This document shows positions 51,157 through 53,795 of a stretch of 53,795 nucleotides of DNA, in pieces. Positions within the stretch are counted from its first letter, which is position 1. The number at the start of each line of letters is the position of its first letter. Made by a program: the position numbers and the translations under genes. The DNA lies in contig JAQWJV010000052.1 in assembly GCA_029248185.1 (NCBI GenBank), positions 1 through 53,795 of the forward strand, read 5' to 3'. This DNA is from Flavobacteriaceae bacterium. GTDB lineage: Bacteria > Bacteroidota > Bacteroidia > Flavobacteriales > Flavobacteriaceae. Below the pieces are notes generated by a model. That model was not told the origin of the DNA and searched no databases. It was given only the letters and a program-made list of their open reading frames with translations.

Positions 51157-51975
51157 ATGAATTTTGAATTCCAGAAAATTTACGAGCGTTCTATTGATTT
51201 TGTCTTCTTCTATGGACCTAAAATAATAGGAGCAATTCTTGTCTGGATTGTAGGACTCTGGATTATTAGAATACTGGGTCGCGGGGTGGACATTATTTTC
51301 AGTCGAAGTAAATTAGAAGTTTCTCTCAAAACTTTTTTACACAGTTTGATTTCGATGGCGTTAAAGATATTATTGGCCATAAGTGTTTTAGGAATGTTAG
51401 GAATTGAAATGACCTCTTTTATTGCCATTTTAGGGGCCGCTGGACTTGCATTCGGAATGGCGATGAGCGGGACACTTCAGAATTTTGCAGGCGGAGTAAT
51501 GATTCTTATTTTTAAGCCCATAAAAGTAGGCGACCTGATTGAATCTCAGGGGCATACGGGTGTGGTAAAGGAAATTCAGATTTTTGTCACCATTCTTTTA
51601 ACTCCAGACCACAAAACAGTAATCCTACCCAATGGAGCTGTTGCCAATAATGAAATCATCAATTACGCCACGGAAGGTACCATAAGAGTGGATTTAGAAT
51701 TCGGTATCGGTTATGGAGAATCTATCGATAAAGCTAAAGTTATTTTATGCCAAGTGATGAAGAATCACCCGCTGGTTCTTGAATCGCCTGAGTCTTTTGT
51801 GGGTGTTTCTGGATTGGGAGATTCCTCCGTTAACCTTGCCGTTCGACCTTATACAAAACCCAATAATTATTGGGAAGTGTATTTTGATATTTATGAGCTT
51901 GGAAAGAAAGCCTTAGATGCTGCAGAAATTGAAATTCCTTTTCCTCAACGGGTTATTCACCATGCTAAAACCTAA
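51157..51975 (+). CDS. Small-conductance mechanosensitive channel (MscS)
   Basis: A 272-residue MscS channel that opens on hypo-osmotic shock. Three membrane helices: about 23-42, about 62-84 and the pore helix TM3 with GAAGLAFGMAMSGTLQNFAGGVMIL (residues about 88-112), then the beta domain with FKPIKVGDLIESQGHTGVVKEI and the cytoplasmic alpha/beta domain to YFDIYELGKKALDAAEIEIPFPQ. The start is ATG 51157; a TTG at 51133 would overlap the SRPBCC remnant. Confidence 0.93.
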   Translation: MNFEFQKIYERSIDFVFFYGPKIIGAILVWIVGLWIIRILGRGVDIIFSRSKLEVSLKTFLHSLISMALKILLAISVLGMLGIEMTSFIAILGAAGLAFGMAMSGTLQNFAGGVMILIFKPIKVGDLIESQGHTGVVKEIQIFVTILLTPDHKTVILPNGAVANNEIINYATEGTIRVDLEFGIGYGESIDKAKVILCQVMKNHPLVLESPESFVGVSGLGDSSVNLAVRPYTKPNNYWEVYFDIYELGKKALDAAEIEIPFPQRVIHHAKT

Positions 51976-52007
51976 AATTTATATTATTAATTTAACAATC
52001 CCAAATT

Positions 52008-52187
52008 ATGATTTACCTACTGATTGCTATTTATATTGTTGTTTGTTTACTTATTTTATATAAAATCATTACTCAATTTAAAGTCTGTTTCGACTGGTTT
52101 AGTGCAGTCTTATACTTTCTTATTTTCGTAATTTCATGTAGTATTTTATACCTTCTTATTTTTTCTCCATATTACTTATTAAAATGA
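52008..52187 (+). CDS. 59-residue two-helix membrane protein
   Basis: A short open frame starting MIYLLIAIYIVVCLLILYK and ending IFSPYYLLK, with two membrane helices (about 2-21 and about 33-54) and a short charged middle. It starts 32 bases after mscS and ends 13 bases before the convergent glycosyltransferase. Composition is typical of a genuine small membrane protein, but it could be a chance hydrophobic frame in AT-rich DNA. No family recognised. Confidence 0.45.
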   Translation: MIYLLIAIYIVVCLLILYKIITQFKVCFDWFSAVLYFLIFVISCSILYLLIFSPYYLLK

Positions 52188-52199
52188 TATGTGAGGGAG

Positions 52200-52907
52200 T
52201 TAGTAGATATGGGCACGATAATATTTATGGAGTACATTTGGTTTCACGCCTAACCCATGTAAAAAATGAATCATTCCAAAATGAAACAGTAAACGCAACA
52301 CCCCGTTTTTATAAAATTTTCTTGAAGAGGTGGTTACAAAATGGGGGAGTACCGTAAAATCGGTTTTTTGATACAATTTTTTGATAAACTGAATGTCTTC
52401 ACAAATAATGTAATTGGGATCAAACCCTTTTAATCGGTCAAAAACTTTTTTGGTTACAAATAGGGTTTGGTCCCCCCCTCGGCAGAGTAAAGTATTCCAT
52501 TTGCTTCCCGAAGCAGCAAATTTTAGAATCCCATTGGCAACATCAAATTTTAAACGAAAACAACCCGCTGTTTTTCCTTTTGTTAAGTGACTCAGGATAA
52601 TTTCATCAAAATCCTGAGGGAGTCTACTGTCTACATGCACAAAATACAAGCAAGACAAGGTTGCTTTTGAAGCCCCATAATTCATTTGATTTGCTCTGCC
52701 TTTTTGAGTTTGAAATGAGCTGTAAGGATTTTGAGATTGAAGCCATTCCCAAGTGCCATCGGTACTCCCTCCGTCAACGATAATGACCTCTTGAGGATGT
52801 TTCAGCGCAATTTCTAGGTGAGTTATAAAATCGGCAATCAAGTCGATTTCATTGAAGACAGGAACAATAATGGAGAGACTCCGACTATTCGTTGAGATTC
52901 CAGTCAT
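52200..52907 (-). CDS. GT2 glycosyltransferase, TIGR04283-like (rSAM/selenodomain-associated)
   Basis: A 235-residue GT-A glycosyltransferase. It begins LSIIVPVFNEIDLIADFITH and has IIVDGGSTDGTWEWL, the pattern of TIGR04283, plus YFVHVDSRLPQDFDEIIL, SKWNTLLCRGGDQTLFV and GFDPNYIICEDIQFIKKL. The end RRFYKNGVLRLLFHFG-like strand is also typical (SRKFYKNGVLRLLFHFGM). I chose ATG 52907, at MTGISTNSRSLSI; a longer frame upstream is the shadow of the DUF547 gene. These enzymes occur with ArsM/ArsS arsenosugar genes, matching the neighbours. Confidence 0.83.
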   Translation of the reverse strand: MTGISTNSRSLSIIVPVFNEIDLIADFITHLEIALKHPQEVIIVDGGSTDGTWEWLQSQNPYSSFQTQKGRANQMNYGASKATLSCLYFVHVDSRLPQDFDEIILSHLTKGKTAGCFRLKFDVANGILKFAASGSKWNTLLCRGGDQTLFVTKKVFDRLKGFDPNYIICEDIQFIKKLYQKTDFTVLPHFVTTSSRKFYKNGVLRLLFHFGMIHFLHGLGVKPNVLHKYYRAHIY

Positions 52908-53580
52908 AGGGTAAATAATCAATTTTTGGATTGGATAAGGGGACTCCAGAATAACGTTGTATGAAGTCGATCCGTTCTTTTTTTGATCCAAAATCTTTTC
53001 CAAACCATAAAAAGATACGTGATAATTTAAGCTGTTTGGATTGAATGTCATTTTTACTTTTGTCTTCTAAGAAGGCTTTGGTTACAAGAGTCAACTGATT
53101 TTCCATTTGCTTTTCTAGAAATGCACGATTCCAAAGTCTTGGACAGGAGGCAGAGGCACAATTAATAGCGAAATGAATTCTCGGTTCATCCATTTTGCGT
53201 AAAATTTTATGCTCAATATCTCCTAAGGTAAATGATTTCCCCCCTGAACTAAAACATTCGGTATCCCATGGTGCTTTAATTTCTTTGATACTTTTTAAAG
53301 GGTAATTTCTTAGGATGAGTTGAACGGTCAATGCATTATAAGCATTGATCCAGTAGGCCAATTTAGCCTGTTTGGAATCACTTTCGTGCGGGGGCATTTT
53401 AGCTAAGGTCTCAATATAAGCATCTAAATTATCTTGATCTGTTAGCCATCCTTGATAATCAACTTGCCCCTTCTCATTCACAAATGATTGAAGCATGGCA
53501 TCCCATCGATGATGGATATTTTTTTGTGCATTTAAAGAAAAACTTAAAAAGGCGATCAGTAGGTAAAAGGTGGGTTTCAT
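52885..53580 (-). CDS. DUF547 family secreted protein
   Basis: A 231-residue protein with a signal peptide (MKPTFYLLIAFLSFSLNAQ). The DUF547 core is seen in KLAYWINAYNALTVQLILRNYP, GKSFTLGDIEHKILRKM, HFAINCASASCPRLWNRAF and QRYSGVPLSNPKIDYLPYDW. The conserved Cys-Ala-Ser-Ala-Ser-Cys and His positions suggest a hydrolase, but function is not known. Start ATG 53580 chosen over an upstream TTG-like start. It lies 17 bases after the ArsM-like stop and overlaps the glycosyltransferase start by 23 bases. Confidence 0.86.
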   Translation of the reverse strand: MKPTFYLLIAFLSFSLNAQKNIHHRWDAMLQSFVNEKGQVDYQGWLTDQDNLDAYIETLAKMPPHESDSKQAKLAYWINAYNALTVQLILRNYPLKSIKEIKAPWDTECFSSGGKSFTLGDIEHKILRKMDEPRIHFAINCASASCPRLWNRAFLEKQMENQLTLVTKAFLEDKSKNDIQSKQLKLSRIFLWFGKDFGSKKERIDFIQRYSGVPLSNPKIDYLPYDWNLNE

Positions 53581-53597
53581 ATTTTTTATGTTTTGGA

Positions 53598-53795
53598 TTA
53601 GCAACAACCTCCTCCGTCGTAATGGTAGGTAGAAGGCGAAATAAATAGATCTTTATGATTTAGAACTCCTAGTGCAGAGGCGGTTTTATCACAGACAGCT
53701 AGAGGTTGATTTTGAAGCAATACATGTCCTTTTTTGTCATCGAAAAAAGCATCACTACCAAAATAAATTGCGGCTTTTCCAGTAAAGACACAGGG
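53598..53795 (-). CDS. C-terminal fragment of an ArsM-like arsenite methyltransferase (window edge)
   Basis: Only the last 65 residues are in the window. They read AIYFGSDAFFDDKKGHVLL, QPLAVCDKTASALGVL and end in SPSTYHYDGGGCC. The VCDKTA segment and the terminal GGGCC are features I associate with the C-terminal part of arsenosugar-type ArsM methyltransferases; the two Cys could bind arsenic. The SAM domain is outside the window, so the call rests on this tail and on the neighbours DUF547 and TIGR04283. It is co-transcribed with DUF547. Confidence 0.55.
   Translation of the reverse strand, partial: PCVFTGKAAIYFGSDAFFDDKKGHVLLQNQPLAVCDKTASALGVLNHKDLFISPSTYHYDGGGCC

Noticed and set aside
52908-53051. 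Longer N-terminus for the TIGR04283-like glycosyltransferase
   Set aside because: It would overlap DUF547 by over 160 bases and adds residues not found in GT2 enzymes; ATG 52907 gives the normal start.
1-53795. CRISPR arrays, insertion sequences, prophage, attachment sites
   Set aside because: I found no evenly spaced repeats, transposase or integrase motifs, or phage structural genes in either strand.

Overview
The window comes from an AT-rich, compact chromosome of a member of the Bacteroidota, very probably a marine Flavobacteriaceae. The evidence is the lineage-typical -7 promoter element (TAnnTTTG) in front of many genes, a type IX secretion (T9SS) sorting-domain remnant, the DUF3098, DUF4271 and DUF4296 families, a mevalonate pathway, and the gene order pyrH-frr-RND-asnS-rpoN. 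Almost everything is chromosomal housekeeping. I saw no insertion sequence, prophage, CRISPR array or rRNA operon.

Layout. 1-2.6 kb: 3' part of the 2-oxoglutarate dehydrogenase E2 gene, a small retropepsin-like protease, TatD and a tRNA-Ser. 2.7-5.8 kb: an ExbB / small membrane protein / ExbD / ExbD operon, a terminator and an outer-membrane barrel. 5.8-18.7 kb, minus strand: rpoN, asnS, an RND exporter, frr, pyrH, nadC-nadB-nadA, truB, uppP, DUF3098 and ftsX. 18.8-30.9 kb, mixed strands: leuS, a SemiSWEET, a zinc protease, an Lrp regulator, hemD, a polyprenyl-phosphate mannose synthase, dihydroorotase, tyrS and a LuxE-like enzyme. 31-37 kb: a broken T9SS protein, a PhoB/PhoR-type two-component pair, trmB, an alkyltransferase-like protein, and an iron-sulfur and electron-transfer group (Mrp, NifU-C, ferredoxin reductase, ferredoxin). 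37-43.4 kb: a GH13 amylase lipoprotein, a GDPD lipoprotein, TspO, then mevalonate decarboxylase, a mevalonate kinase-like gene and a UbiA prenyltransferase. 43.4-50.6 kb: an RsuA/RluB-like protein, three glycosyltransferases and a membrane polyferredoxin coupled to an FAD oxidoreductase. 50.7-53.8 kb: a broken SRPBCC gene, MscS, a tiny membrane protein, and the edge of a cluster that looks like arsenosugar biosynthesis (TIGR04283-type glycosyltransferase, DUF547, ArsM-like C-terminus).

The most interesting signals are not a new gene system but lesions and unusual residues. The 2Fe-2S ferredoxin has a TAA just before the segment with its fourth cluster cysteine, and the homologous reading continues beyond it. 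The T9SS protein and the SRPBCC gene carry the same kind of in-frame TAA, and each of the three is one C-to-T change from CAA (Gln). The RsuA/RluB-like protein lacks the catalytic Asp, and the dihydroorotase has Gln for the first His of HxH. Six of nine convergent gene pairs abut or overlap, so many 3' ends are antisense to each other. Promoter elements lie on top of upstream TTG codons of leuS and tatD, which decides their true starts.
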